Notes: a model not told the origin generated them from the sequence alone. DNA of 64,000 nucleotides from Codonopsis lanceolata (GCA_013146195.2 CM028379.1:105659226-105723225), one strand, 5' to 3'. Counted from the first letter of the stretch, positions 22,670-34,283 are shown. Numbers and translations are program-made.

Positions 22670-25600
22670 TGTGGCAGCCCGACCCGGACTCCAATGCGGA
22701 ATCCCAAGGTCGTGCCACCAAGACAAGCTAGAAGACAGACAAGCACCTGCTAAGCATAAAGGTACGAGTCAAAAGTTGAGCCAACAAGCTCAAAACAGGA
22801 GTGTAAAGCCATAACGGCGATACGGAATAATAAAAACCAACACATGCGGAAGCGAATCATAAGTGGGACCGAAGCCTATAATTGTAAACTAAGGAATACA
22901 AGGCTGAGAGACGACTATCTCTCGACAAATCTACGACGCGCGTGACGCAACATTGTGCACGGGCAACAAACCATCGGCAACCAAAGGCCGGCGAATCAAC
23001 AAAATACCAACCTGATAAACAACCACTCAACGGCTACAACATGGCGGAGTGTCAAATCAACTAAAATAATAAGAGATTAAACACTAACAACTAAACCAAT
23101 GTCTCTCGACTAAAGTTGACGGAGATAAAAATAACCATAACGCAATACTAGAACATGCGAGATAAAACCTTGCTCATAAAGACAACGGAATAAACTTCTA
23201 AATAAATACAACAGCTCGACCAAACAAGTCGGCTCCCAAAATAAAACGATTAAAAAGTACTAACATAACTACCCAAGTAAAGTTTACATAACTTTACATC
23301 CGTGTCTCACAAGATAATGAATACAACAATAATAATAACTCCAAGCTATTGCCCGGAAGACCACCTGCTATCTAGCAAGCACCCGCAGATGCAACGCGTA
23401 CTAATGAGCTCACTGCACCAACTAAGGAAAACAAACACACGGAGTGAGTCATAATGACCCAGTAAGTTACTAAATGCAATTGTATGGCATAGCATGACGT
23501 GGCATGGCATAATGCACAAACATGTACAAAATCATGGCATCTTAATAGTATACCAACAATAAACTTGTATTAAGTCATCAAGTAACATAAACTTCATAAA
23601 CCACGTAGCACATTATCTTTCATATAAGTGCTTATAGTAAGCCACATAAGGGATAGAGAAGATACCCAGATAGTGCCGTTGTGCTGCTCCTGCAATACAC
23701 AATGTTATACGGGTTCGTGACATGATGCACGTGATTGATACATCGACATACTGAGTGGCTACGCCTCAAAAGGCAGCCCTTTCTCAGTCTAGCTTAGCAT
23801 AATCCACTCGCTCTATTGGTTACGAGATGGGCTAACTTCCCCACTGGGGCCAACAGTGGAGGGTGTGTGGGGTCCCAGGTACGGCGATCCATAGCGAATA
23901 CGAATCTTACGATTTGTATAGGCGATGTATCGTCCTACCCTGACATAAAAACCAATCCAAATATTGCCAGCTGGACTTACATGCAATGCACAAGTAGATA
24001 TTTACTCGCATGCTCAAACAAGAACCAAGACCGTCAAGAGTGGGCTTATCAAATCAAGTAGGTCATAAAGCTCTACACACCAATTTAACAATGCACATAT
24101 TTGCACATACTTAACAAATCCAACTAACTTATCAGTTTAGTCCAAGAACCACATATTGAGGTATTCATAATCCTCAAGTCACCACCCAATCAAAAGTAGC
24201 ATATAAGCTCAAGAAATCACAATATGAGGTTTACTATAGCCCTCTACTCGGGATTAAACCAAGACTATTGTGTAGTCTAAGAACAACCATAAATCAAGAC
24301 TTAGTGATTAGTCTATTCATAAAAGCATAACAGACTCAACCATAGCCCTAACTATCGTATATAATTGACATCCTCAAAACCAATCTCGAGGGTACTAAAA
24401 CTAAGCCGTAGTCATATCCTCGCAAGTGCTTTCATGTGCACGCGACCAAATTCCCTAAAAGAGAACTCATTCAAATAATCATTTCTTAAAGATATACGAG
24501 AACATAGGTTGGTCTCTAATGCTCCGTGCTCTAACGAGCACGCTCTAAATAAATCCCCAATAAGCCTCTATATTGTGGGTGTCACAAATGGTACATAATT
24601 CAAGATGCTCGTGTACTCACAATCAAAACCAACCCAACCCGAACATCGTAGGATTTCAACCTAAGGCTCACTAACATCTTATTGAACCTAAAATGACTTC
24701 ATTGAGTCTTAATATCGCATATCATTAAATACATATATCACACATCCCCAAATTAACACACCATTCCCATTATAACAAATTTCCCAAAATCATCCGGGCT
24801 TGATTCCCAAGCCTAAGAATCCAAGAACTCATCATGGTTGGGGGTTTGTGGTTATAACACTCACAAATAAAGAGGGTAGAATAGACATTGCATTGGTACA
24901 CTTAGTGAATGTTTAAGGTTAATCACAACTTAGATTAGGCTAATGATGCTCAATAAAATCAACCCAACATCTTAGGACTCATTTAGGACTAATAAGGCTC
25001 TAATACAAGTGGTTAAAGTCACTAATGATAGAGGTTTAGTAAGGGTACAATCGTAATCAACCAAAGTTGCAGAAAATCCTCGTTTTGCTGGAAATCACCT
25101 CTGTTCGGTTGTGGAGGCCGAACCTCCTTCATAATGTTCGGTTCTTGGGGCCGAACAATGCCCAAGATGTTCGGTTGGCATGGTGGAACAATTCCTCAGG
25201 TCATACGTTAGGTCAAACAGGTCCAGATTTGCACGTATAACGCATATAAGATATAAACAACTCAAAGAAGAAATGGAATGAGACTTTAAGGAAAGTCAAA
25301 GGGCTAATGTAGAATCTTGAATACTTCTAGAAAGTTGAATAACAACTAGGGAAATAAGAACTCCAAAGGAGAGACGATTACGCGACTCAATCCCCGAACT
25401 ACGCGATAGAGACAAATGCTATCTCCAAAGCTTCCAAATCATCGATAGACTTAAGGAACACCTCCAACTTGAAGTCTAATACATCTAAACATGTTAATAA
25501 ACCATCATTTAAAGGTCTAGGACCAAACCGAGGTCACGAACGCAAAAATGCAAGCAACTCTCAATCGCGTCGCATTTCGACTATCGTCGAGTCACGACTT

Positions 25601-25768
25601 GTGACTTTAGCAAGTCAACAACTATATGGCGTCTCTTAATAGTGTTTTGGTCTTAATGTGGTATCTCATACACATCTAGACTCTCTCGCAAACCAAATAT
25701 ACAGTCGACAAAGGAAGAAGTGCAAGTATGGCACGCAAACCGAGCTAACGAAGGAGCGGGGTGTTACA
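22670..25768 (-). mobile_element. Solo LTR, chromovirus-like, TSD TGACG
   Basis: TGACG at 22665-22669 and 25769-25773 flank a 3,099-bp segment starting TGTGGCAGCCCGACC and ending GTGTTACA on plus. Read on minus it begins TGTAACACCCCGCTCC and ends GGGTCGGGCTGCCACA, the style of Tekay/Del-type LTRs. With a 5-bp duplication directly at both ends and no internal coding region, it is a solo LTR left by LTR-LTR recombination. It interrupts the PMD gene of element B. The reading frame at 23816-24061 inside it matches nothing known. Confidence 0.8.
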
Positions 25769-26021
25769 TGACGTCTAGCATATTTTACGAATTCCGGTTA
25801 CTAGGAAGCCCTTATCTCGAAGATAGGTGTTAGAGTTGTAAAGATTCATCTTGGTCAACTGCCTTAAGTCGAGTGACATAGGATTAACAACGCTGATGAC
25901 ACGACTAAGACACTTTACGACGTATCCCCCCTATGCAACAATAGGGTTTGCTCGACTTAGTTACCATTCCTAGTTATGCTTAAGGTGCGGCTACCTTAGC
26001 ATTTCTATATCGTCATTTTGG
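25769..26021 (+). pseudogene. PMD gene of element B, continuation after the LTR
   Basis: Directly after the target duplication the frame gives D-V-stop-HILRIPVTRKP, matching DVHYILQIPVVGKP in the PMD gene of element A. About 200 bp later GAATLAFLYRHFGM matches GASTLSFLYRQLGI of element A. The distance between these blocks is much shorter than in element A (near 37850 to 38150), so part of the domain is deleted, and stops interrupt it. The segment then meets the minus-strand transposase remnant almost head-on. Confidence 0.65.
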
Positions 26022-27130
26022 CATGGAGTCTAGGACTAAGACCATGTATACTACATGATACATGACTTTCCGTAGTAAGATATCCGACAATCTTTTTCCA
26101 TCTCCCATAGAATCCCTTAACAAATTCGGGTAGTAGAAGTAATTGAGCATGTTTCTCTACATCCTTTACTATGTGCCTTCTACATAGCATATGCCTCGAC
26201 TCCAAAAAATATCTTCAATGGGACGCATCATGGCCAATTCCCTATCAGCCATGATCATTTGTGGCAATGAACAATTTCCAAACAGATTCCTCAAATTTTC
26301 TATAGCCCATTGGAATGTCACTGTTGTCTCATTCTTTATAAATGCAAATGTAATGTGGAGATTATGTCATGTTGACATAACTCAAATCACCTACAATAGA
26401 GGCATCTCATACTGATTTGTTCGATACGAACCATCCATGACCAAAACGAAGGGGAAACGATGTAACAACTCAACACTATTCAGGTGAGAAAACATGATAT
26501 TACTGGCTTTATTGGTCTCAACCTCAAACTGAACATAATGAATGTACATATTGTTGTTGACAAAACTAAAAAAATATTACATCTTTGTATAGCTTCCCAT
26601 CTGCTTTTTTCTTATTTGTCGTAACACATTATTTACCTGCTTGAGAACATATTTATTTTCTAGATTTTCCTTTTGCAGTTGGTTAAGTATCTGTCTTGAC
26701 TTAGCATTAGAACTTATCAACTGCTCTACCCTCTCAATTTCATTTGATTTCAACTTCGCGGCAGATCCGTGCCATTGTATGTGATGGTTGTGTCTACATG
26801 TTTTTGCAAATTCTAACTTTCCAACCACCACAGTATTGTTGCACAGCCATGACCTGAAATGGACAATCATCTTTTTTTATTGCCTCTCTGCACATAATCA
26901 TCTTCATCCTACGGACCGGTATACCTGTACAAACCACCAACATCACAACCATACCAAATATTTTTGTGTCCATCATGTGTCCATGAATGCCGCTTAATGA
27001 ATAGAAACATCGTGTTATCATCCCCAATATTTTGAATTAAAGTGTGAATTTCGTCACGAGTTTCAAAAACATGATCAGTTCTGAATAAATGCCCTAAGTC
27101 CGGATATGTATGTTCATCATTTTCATTCTT
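26005..27130 (-). pseudogene. MULE/FAR1-type transposase remnant, element B
   Basis: Minus-strand order: a FAR1-like zinc-binding region (27027-26794; KKDDCPFQVMAVQQYCGGWK then HNHH at the junction) and a linker (26870-26577; QLISSNAKSRQILNQL). A decayed catalytic region (26570-26210) follows; its MADREWA-like block corresponds to VTDREL of element A. The segment RHMLCRRHIVKDVEKHAQ is at 26205-26005. The domain order matches Mutator-like transposases, which cut and paste TIR-bounded DNA. The catalytic stretch has frame breaks, and the C-terminal half (last catalytic Glu, SWIM, OTU) is missing. Confidence 0.75.
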
Positions 27131-27134
27131 GACA

Positions 27135-28000
27135 CTATGATCCTGTAAACTTTAAGTAATTTTTAATAATTAATAACAATTATTAATATTTAACAATTTA
27201 CATTAACAGGTAAAATAAAATAAGGACACATCAATTAACAAGGACACATAATTATTAACAATTATTAATATTTCAAATGAAAGTAATTTTAAATGAGTCT
27301 TAACATTTATTAAAAATAATGTTTATTATTAACAATTATCTAAAAAAATGAGCAATAATTCCTTTTTCAAATTATCAAAAAATTAAATTAAAACAATATA
27401 TCATAACTAATATTTAAACAATAATTAACAATTGGGTTATTTAGTATTAAATAAATTCTAACTAAAACAAAAAAAATTCTAACTTATACATCCCCCCCCC
27501 TAAATTGTTTAAACAAACAACCACTTTAATGTTTTATGTTCATAATTAATAACAATTATTAATATTTTAAATGAAAGTAATTTTAAATGATTCTTAGCAT
27601 TTATAAACAAATAATGTTTATTATTAACAATTATCTATAAAAATTGAACAATAATTCCTTTTTCAAATTATCAAAAAAATAAATTAAAACAATATATCAT
27701 AAATAATATTTAAACAATAATTAAAAATTGTGTTATTTAGTTTTAAATAAAGTCTAACTAAAAAAAAAATTATAACTTATACATTCCCCCCACCCCTTAA
27801 ATTGTTTAAACAAATAACCACTTTAATGTTTTAATACATCCACCCCTCTTTTTATAAACTAACAAAGTGACCCCTTGGATTTGAATCTTATCTAACAGCC
27901 CAAACCCTCCTAACCACGCCACCACCCCCCTCTCCACCTAGGCCATGCCCAGTTCGTCTGCCTAGCCTGACAACAACAAACTGCCCAGGAACTAGTCTTA
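27135..28000. repeat. AT-rich spacer with 294-bp tandem duplication
   Basis: AAATGAAAGTAATTTTAAATGA starts at 27275 and again at 27569. The following 200 bp, including TATTATTAACAATTATCTA and a C run after CTTATACAT, is also repeated. It lies in the right arm of element B upstream of its transposase gene and is non-coding. Confidence 0.75.
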
Positions 28001-28008
28001 CCGCCCAG

Positions 28009-28453
28009 CAGGGCCAGCCCTGGGGGGTGGCGGGAGGGGCTACCGCCATGGGCCCCTATTTTTTAGGGCCCCAAATGTTTGGATACTACCTTATATTTAT
28101 TATATATATTAAATTGTCAAAAAGGTTGACAATTGATTCTCTTAACCTGTTGGTTAAGGTGCTCATGATTTAAGTTAAAAGGTTTTAGGTTCGAATCTTA
28201 TGTTGTTACTTGTTTTAATCTCTTACTTTTTTTAATCTGTGAACTGTATATAAGTTATAATATGTTAATAATTATAATCTATAATAGATGATCTAATGGT
28301 TAACATACTTGGTAAATTGTGATAGATTTTAGGTTCAATTCTTGCTATAAGTTTTTTTTTCCAATACTTTTAAAATTTAAATGATTTCATTTTTATAAAG
28401 GACCCCCCATTTTTTTTTGGCCATGGGCCTCACGAAACTCAGGGCCGGCCCTG
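28009..28453. mobile_element. hAT-type MITE, TSD CCGCCCAG
   Basis: CCGCCCAG at 28001-28008 and 28454-28461 is an exact 8-bp target duplication. The ends are CAGGGCCAGCCCTG and, reverse-complemented, CAGGGCCGGCCCTG, followed on both sides by GGCCCATGGC-like words. An 8-bp duplication and CAGGG ends are hallmarks of hAT elements. The 445-bp interior has no transposase but carries two tRNA-like units, listed separately. Confidence 0.9.
28140..28345 (+). repeat. Two tRNA-like units inside hAT MITE
   Basis: Unit one has a box A-like TTGGTTAAGGTG (about 28149-28162) and box B GGTTCGAATC (about 28189-28198). Unit two has TAATGGTTAACATACTTGG (about 28294-28312) and a weaker box B AGGTTCAATTC (about 28331-28341). 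Both are followed by T-rich tails. They look like captured or nested tRNA-derived SINE units, not functional tRNAs. Confidence 0.5.
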
Positions 28454-29070
28454 CCGCCCAGCCCACCTAACCGACTACCCAGAAACCGGACCCCCAACAC
28501 AGCCGAAGCCGAGTGAACTACTTGTTGGGCAGTCCTTCCCACAACCCCATTTGGACTGCCACCCAACCGGTCCCTAAGCTCTTTTTAATTATTATTTTTT
28601 CACTTAACCAATTTAAAATAAAAAAATATCATTGTAATCCATTTGGACTAACACCCAGCCATTCCCTAACCCAAACTACCCTTTAGGAACTGCCACCCAA
28701 CCGGTCCCTTAGCCCTTTGTAACATCGTTATCATCGTCTATATCCACGTTTTAACATCTTATTTGTCGATTTGTTTCCAAAATTAGTCGCCTTTTTAGAA
28801 GTTTTGACTGGTTGAAAATTTTACTTTTGAAAATCTATCTGATTTTTTTAACAATCTGATATTTATACAGAAAGGTAAGTTTTCACTTAGTGACTAAATC
28901 AATTTAATTAGTCTAAATCAATTTAATTAGTCAATTAATAAATTAGTTTAATTAAAAAAACAAAAAAAATAGTTTTTTTAAAAACACCTGAAGGGTAATT
29001 TGATCAAAAATATTTTAAAAGTGTTGTATTAAATATTTAATAGTTGTTATATTAAATACTTCTTTATTAT

Positions 29071-30225
29071 TATGACTCCATTATACTAATATTAATAGAG
29101 AGGAGGGGGTTGGGGTTACGTAGACATAAGGGGGAACGAAGAAGGAAAAGCGACTTCCGGTTTGTAAGATTAGTTAAAGGGTCGCTACAAAGTACAAACA
29201 ACCCAACCTCCCTTCCCGCCAACTACTCCCCTCCAACCACCTTACTCTCTCTCTGTCTATATTTGTCCAATCAAACTTTTAAAATTTTAGCTTTATTTAA
29301 CTTGTACACTTTTTCAAATTACAATACTTGTTGGCAATCGAGACTATTTTTTGGGGACAAATAAAAAAGAAAAGGAATGAGGAATGAGGAATGAGGAATG
29401 AGGAATTATTTATTTGATGAGTGGGAATAATTGATGGAAAATGCCACACAATTAACATATTTTCACACTTATTTATACTCACAGTTGCCCTTAGATGCTT
29501 TATGTAGTGATAAATTAATCTAAGTTAGGTTCAACGTTAACTCATGTTGGATTTGATGAGTTCTATGAAAATATTAACAAACTCAACTCAACTTTAAGCT
29601 CCACAATTTGATGTGTGATTCATCAAGTTAAGTTCAAACTCAATTTTTACTGCTTTGATTGATGAAAAATAAAATAATGATACCAACATCTTGACAATTT
29701 TTAGACTAAACAATAACCCCTTAATCCAATGACACTATTACAAGTGTAAATGGTTCTGTTTGAACGACTGACTTATAAAATTTAAAATTAAACCAAACCT
29801 AACGACTATATATAGTTTGCTTTGGACCGGCGGTTTTGTTTTGCATCTCAATTTGCAGTTTGGCTCAATGTTTTTGGTTCATTTTCGTTTCTCAGTTCCA
29901 CTCGTATTGAAGACTGACTATCTAAAATAAAGGAAAAAGGTAAACGTTATTATTAAGAGATCGAAAAAAGCAAAAACCAAAACGAAATTTGAAAAGCAAT
30001 AAAATAAGTTTTAACATGGGTGTCAAAGTAGATGCCCATTTAATCTGTCATAATTAATTGTTTTAAATGAGCATATTTATTCGTGTCCACTTAAAATATT
30101 AGATATGCACATAACTATTATTTATTGAACGGTCTAAACAGACAAAATGGACGGACAAAATTTGCGACCTCTACTTACATACAGAAAATTGTGAAAAACC
30201 TTTTAAAGTTTTATCCACGATAGCC
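29071..30225. other. Intergenic DNA upstream of the IRX15-like gene
   Basis: A purine-rich block (29095-29150), CT-rich leader-like DNA (29190-29260) and a GGAATGA repeat of about four units (29373-29405). No supported gene. Secondary-wall regulatory elements may lie here but cannot be called with confidence by eye. Confidence 0.5.
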
Positions 30226-30399
30226 TTGTCAACTTTTGTAAAAGGCAGTGTAATGGATTTCAAAACAGAATTAAAATTTAAAATTAAAATGTTAGGAATA
30301 TCCCAAATTAAAAATTGTCGCAAATTAAAAATAGAGGAGGGTGAGATTTTCGGTCACAGTGGAACTCAAGGAATTCTAGAAATTAATAAAAAAGTCAAC

Positions 30400-30562
30400 G
30401 TAATAAGCCAAATTATAGCTGGGAAGTCACCTTCTTTCTCATTTGCCGGTCCCTTTTGCTTCGACCCTTTCTTTCCTTCAACCTTCAGCCCCATCTCCTC
30501 CCTTCTTTTAAAAATCACTCCATTCTCCCTCAAATCCCTCTCAGGGAGCTCCCAATTACCTC

Positions 30563-30595
<33 letters not shown>

Positions 30596-30601
30596 ACAAA
30601 A
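30400..30601 (+). promoter_or_regulatory. Probable core promoter/5' leader of IRX15-like gene
   Basis: The 150 bases before the start codon are strongly pyrimidine-rich and end in a CT repeat and CA repeat (about 30562-30594) directly before AAAAATGAAG. This is a common plant 5' leader. A weak TATA-like AATTATAGC lies near 30409-30417. No transcription start can be fixed from sequence alone. Confidence 0.4.
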
Positions 30602-31519
30602 ATGAAGAACAATATCAATAATGGCAACACAAAGCTCATTCTACTCCACCCCTACATCCAAAAACAAGGAACCTCCAACCGCCTCTGGCTCATAGCCTTC
30701 ATCTCCATGCTTACCGTCGCCTTTCTCCTCACCTTAATCTACACCCGCGACTCTTTCTCGCCACCCACCCATTCTTCATCCACCGCCGCTGCCACCTCCC
30801 CGTACCAACCACTCCCCAAATCTGTCACCAAAGCCCTAATCCACTACGCCTCCACCTCCAACAGCTCCGATCACATGTCCCACACCGACATTAAACAAAT
30901 CTCTGACATCCTCAGACAATGTTCCCCTCCTTGTAATTTCCTCATCTTCGGCCTCACCCCCGAAGCCCTCCTCTGGAAAGCACTAAACCACAACGGCCGT
31001 ACGGTCTTCATAGACGAAAACCGATACTACGCTGCCTACATTGAAGAAAAATACCCAGAAATCGAAGCTTATGACGTTCAATACACTACCAAAATCAGCG
31101 AGTTGAAGGATTTGGTAGCCTCCGTGAAGGAACAGTCGCGCAACGAGTGCCGGCCGGTACAAAATCTTCTGTTTTCGGACTGTAAGCTCGGATTAAACGA
31201 CCTTCCGAACCAATTGTACGAATTGGATTGGGATGTCATATTGGTGGACGGGCCAAGAGGATACTGGCCGGAGGGACCCGGACGGATATCGGCGATATTC
31301 ACCGCTGGCGTACTGGCGAGGAGCAAAAAGGGCGGGAATCATAAAACGCATATATTCGTGCACGATTTCAACAGAGAGGTGGAGAGGGTTTCGAGTGACG
31401 AGTATTTGTGCAAAGAGAATTTGGTGAAGTCGTCCAAGGATTTGTTGGGCCATTTTGTCGTGGGAAAAATGGATGTTAATAGCTTTCAATTCTGCCGGAA
31501 CCATACGGCGTCGTCCTAG
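30602..31519 (+). CDS. IRX15-L: IRX15/IRX15-LIKE family protein (DUF579)
   Basis: A 305-residue intronless frame. It has a short cytosolic N-terminus with the family-typical KLILLHPYIQKQG (residues 11-23), one membrane segment at about 28-47, a Ser/Pro/Ala-rich stem to about 80, and the DUF579 domain to the end. Conserved blocks include FLIFGLTPEALLWKALNH and GRTVFIDE in the first half, then DVILVDGPRGYWPEGPGR and HIFVHDFNREVERV in the second. Arabidopsis IRX15 and IRX15-L are Golgi type II proteins a little over 300 residues long, needed for normal xylan in secondary walls; related DUF579 proteins methylate glucuronic acid on xylan. The KLILLHPYIQKQG start favours the IRX15 branch over the methyltransferase branch, and I do not claim catalytic activity. 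No frameshift or stop is present. It is the only intact host gene seen, and it lies between two transposon clusters. Confidence 0.93.
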   Translation: MKNNINNGNTKLILLHPYIQKQGTSNRLWLIAFISMLTVAFLLTLIYTRDSFSPPTHSSSTAAATSPYQPLPKSVTKALIHYASTSNSSDHMSHTDIKQISDILRQCSPPCNFLIFGLTPEALLWKALNHNGRTVFIDENRYYAAYIEEKYPEIEAYDVQYTTKISELKDLVASVKEQSRNECRPVQNLLFSDCKLGLNDLPNQLYELDWDVILVDGPRGYWPEGPGRISAIFTAGVLARSKKGGNHKTHIFVHDFNREVERVSSDEYLCKENLVKSSKDLLGHFVVGKMDVNSFQFCRNHTASS

Positions 31520-32331
31520 TGGTTTTGTGAATTTTACTTGCAATTTGTTTCCTGCTTTCTAATGAAATAGTCCCTACTCCCTATTGCTCAGTGGTGTACA
31601 AGAGATTAAATTTGGTTATTTATGAAGATGTTCGATTGAGTTTTTGACCTCTTTTGCCCTTAGGGTGGGGATGGTGATGTAAAAAATAACTTTTTGTCAA
31701 GGGTAAAGATGTACTTTGGCTCAACATGCAATTGTTTGTCGTATAACTTCAATTCTTTTATTATCATTACTAAGTGCGATACACAATTTTAATATTTTTT
31801 TTTGCAAAAGTTACTTAGTGTTTTCTAAACTCGTTATAAGTAGTTGAAATTATTTTAATTAGAATATTTTCAACAAAACTAAACTATAATAAATATTGAA
31901 ATTGACATATACGGAGTATATACTAATCAAAATTGTATATTAGTAAATATTAGATAAACATAAAACATGTCATAGTGGGAAATAAAAAAAATTGAAGTGA
32001 TAATTTTTTTTATATATTTTTTGCTGAAGTAATTTTTATTAGGATACATTTTGAAATTGACATACTGTATGTATACTGATCAAAAATATTTATTAGTAAA
32101 TATTAGATAAACATAAATCATGTCATAGTGAGAAATAAAAAAAACTGAAGTGATGAATTTTATTTTAGTAATAGTAAAAAAATAAATAAATAAGGTAATT
32201 GGAAGATATGCATCGACTTACTTCAAAAAAGAGAAATTAAAACATTGAAATTGGAATCATGTGTAGAAATTTTTTTTGAGAGATTATTATTATTATTATT
32301 ACTATTAGTAGTAGTAGTAGTAGTTTCATAT
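31520..32331. other. 3' flank of IRX15-like gene with 155-bp duplication
   Basis: The 3' untranslated region presumably covers the first 100-200 bases; an AATGAAA word at 31561 is a possible poly(A) signal. Further right, a segment starting GAAATTGACATA at 31898 is repeated at 32053 (period 155), sharing AGTAAATATTAGATAAACA and ATGTCATAGTG. An ATT/AGT microsatellite lies at about 32285-32325. No other gene is seen. Confidence 0.65.
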
Positions 32332-32534
32332 TGTAACGACTTGAGTTCGAGAGCTCAGTCCGCTACGTGTAGCATACACACTGTTCCACTGAGCACGCAG
32401 TACCTTAGGTGCTCAGGTCCACCATAAGCCGACCCAAAAGTCCATAGATGATGTTGGTGCTCAAGTAGCGCATGACTACCTTATAAATCACACACAAGTC
32501 TCACATCTACCTGATGTGGGATTAGGGTATCACA
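32332..32534 (-). mobile_element. Short LTR-like repeat (TRIM-like)
   Basis: Read on minus it begins TGTGATACCCTAATCCCAC and ends CTCAAGTCGTTACA, i.e. TG...CA ends about 203 bp apart. The AGAGCTCAGTCCGCTACGTG and GATGTGGGATTAGGGT segments are of a type dispersed in eudicot genomes. No 5-bp target duplication was found, and no primer-binding site is obvious. Calling it a TRIM LTR is an inference from its ends and size. Confidence 0.4.
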
Positions 32535-33458
32535 ATCTCCCCCACTTAAATCCTTAACGTTCTCGTCAAGACCGAATCATACCCCGAACCACTTAATCAT
32601 TGACGTGGGATTAGGTATCACACATATGCTACGAGTGTGGATCATATTCGTTTTCTATAAGTTATTAGGGATAATGGTACCACTAAATTATAGACTACTC
32701 ACTCTTTCTCAAAATAAATGATGTTTTAATTAAAAACATTGTCCATAAATAAATGATGTTTTAGGGTTTCAAGGCATATTTATCCACATTATACCAAAAT
32801 TGCTCATGCTAATTATTCTCTAATTATAAATGTTGTGTAGAGAATATTTTAATGCTTTGAGGATATGAAAAGTTTTTTTAAAAAGAAAAATGGTATATTA
32901 GTCTTTTTATAAGTTTTCTTAATATGTGTGTAAATATCAAAAGTTTTCTTCCATATCACAATGCACAATTGAAGTCTGTCCAAAATTTAGACATCGCAAT
33001 GCAAAAATATCCGTCCAAATTTAGGCATCGCAATGCAAATGTGTGTGTGTGTGTATATATATATATATACGGTTTAATATTCCACTTCTAAACCATATAT
33101 ATACAGTTCCGGTTCCAAATCGTAAAATTCAATTTAAAAAAAATTCAATTTTTTAGTTAAAAATTCCATCTTAATCTTTGTGCAATGTATTTTTAAAAAT
33201 TGTAAAACGTTGTAAACTTTCTATCTTTAAAATGTAAAGTAACCAAAAGAATTTTTAAAATTCAAGGGCGATACCCTACCAATTTTATTAATCTTAACCA
33301 AAATTACGAGGGGTACAACTTACCCAAGCCAAAGAAGCCTTACCTTTGATTTACAATTTGTTTAATAAACAAAAAAAGTAATTATATAATCTATAATCTA
33401 TAATCTATAAAAAGAATCTATATAATTTACAATTTATATATAAAAAAAGAGAGAAACT
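32535..33458. other. AT-rich non-coding DNA
   Basis: A short GT/TA microsatellite lies at about 33040-33070 and repeated ATCTATAA words at 33385-33425. No gene or clear element was recognised. Confidence 0.5.
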
Positions 33459-34085
33459 TTTTCCACTACAATTTTTGCTTATCCACTACATTATTAATTA
33501 TTGCACTAAATAAATACATGTTTAGACAAAACTACCCTTAAGTACTTGCTCATTTTAGTTGACTAATCAAGATACTTTCCTAATTATCTTCTAACATTAT
33601 TTTTTTAGTTCAAACATCAACGAACAACATAATTATTTTATTTTGTATATTTAACATTTTAATTCTCAATAAGCAAGACATTTATTCTTTTTTTCATAAT
33701 AAATATGTTCAATAAATTTGTAATCGCTCACGTCTCATACCCATTACGTCTCATACCCATTATTATAAAAATAATATGATTAATACTTTTTCTACCAAAA
33801 TTTTAGAATATGTTGGATATTTTATAATTAAAAATTAAAAATTTTGATTTCATTTTTAAAATATTATTTTAAAATATCAATTCAATAATATTAATGGTAG
33901 GTATTAAATTGAATATTTGTTTCAATATCAACTCAAAGATTAAAATTTTGAACATAATACCTAAAGTAACACATAAATCCCTAAACGTAACATAATTTAA
34001 TGTGTGAAAAATACATCACTACCCCTAACAATTATTGTACACCATTTTCACAATAACGCCCCTCAATTATAACTCTTCAACAAAC
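33459..34085 (+). repeat. Left terminal inverted repeat, element A
   Basis: Pairs with 44440-45011. Best-conserved blocks are the outer 200 bp and an inner block with AAACGTAACA..ATTTAATGTGTG (about 33983-34013), matched by AAACGTAACAACATTTAATG on the complement of about 44515-44535. Divergence is moderate, with many small indels. Confidence 0.75.
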
Positions 34086-34283
34086 CACCCCTAACAAACC
34101 TACCCAATACCCCCCAAAAACAAAATTCAGTTTCAGATTCTTACTTCTCATTCTCACTCTCGTTCTCTCTCAGGCTCTCTCACTCCCACTCCCGTTCTCT
34201 CTCAGGCTCTCTCAATCTCGTTCTCTCTTAGTCCCGAAATCACTCTACTCTCTCAATCTCACTCAAATTCCGGACAAGGTATC

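Larger units (their letters stand above)
19620..29065. mobile_element. Mutator-like element B with PMD gene and transposase
   Basis: Terminal inverted repeats: left 19627-19696 (ATACTTAACACAACACC, AATGCAACACTTTTGG, ATTACCCTTA) pairs with the complement of about 28990-29060 (GTATTTAATATAACAAC, AATACAACACTTTT, ATTACCCTTC). Inside lie a plus-strand PMD gene remnant, a minus-strand FAR1/MULE transposase remnant, a 3.1-kb solo LTR and an hAT MITE. Without the later insertions it would be close to 5.9 kb. The arrangement matches the larger element A (33459-45011), but the terminal sequences differ. It is non-functional: both genes are broken and parts of the PMD gene are deleted. Confidence 0.6.

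Noticed and set aside
22670..25768. Possibility of a complete non-autonomous retroelement instead of a solo LTR
   Set aside because: No internal primer-binding site, second LTR copy or polypurine tract was seen; TG...CA ends meet the target duplication directly.
30602..31519. Naming the DUF579 gene as a glucuronoxylan methyltransferase (GXM)
   Set aside because: The N-terminal wording and overall pattern fit the IRX15/IRX15-L branch better; methyltransferase activity cannot be claimed from sequence.
32690..32770. A third Stowaway-like MITE (TACTCACTCTTTCTC then AAATAAATGATGTTTT)
   Set aside because: Only one plausible end is present; no complementary end with TA was found.
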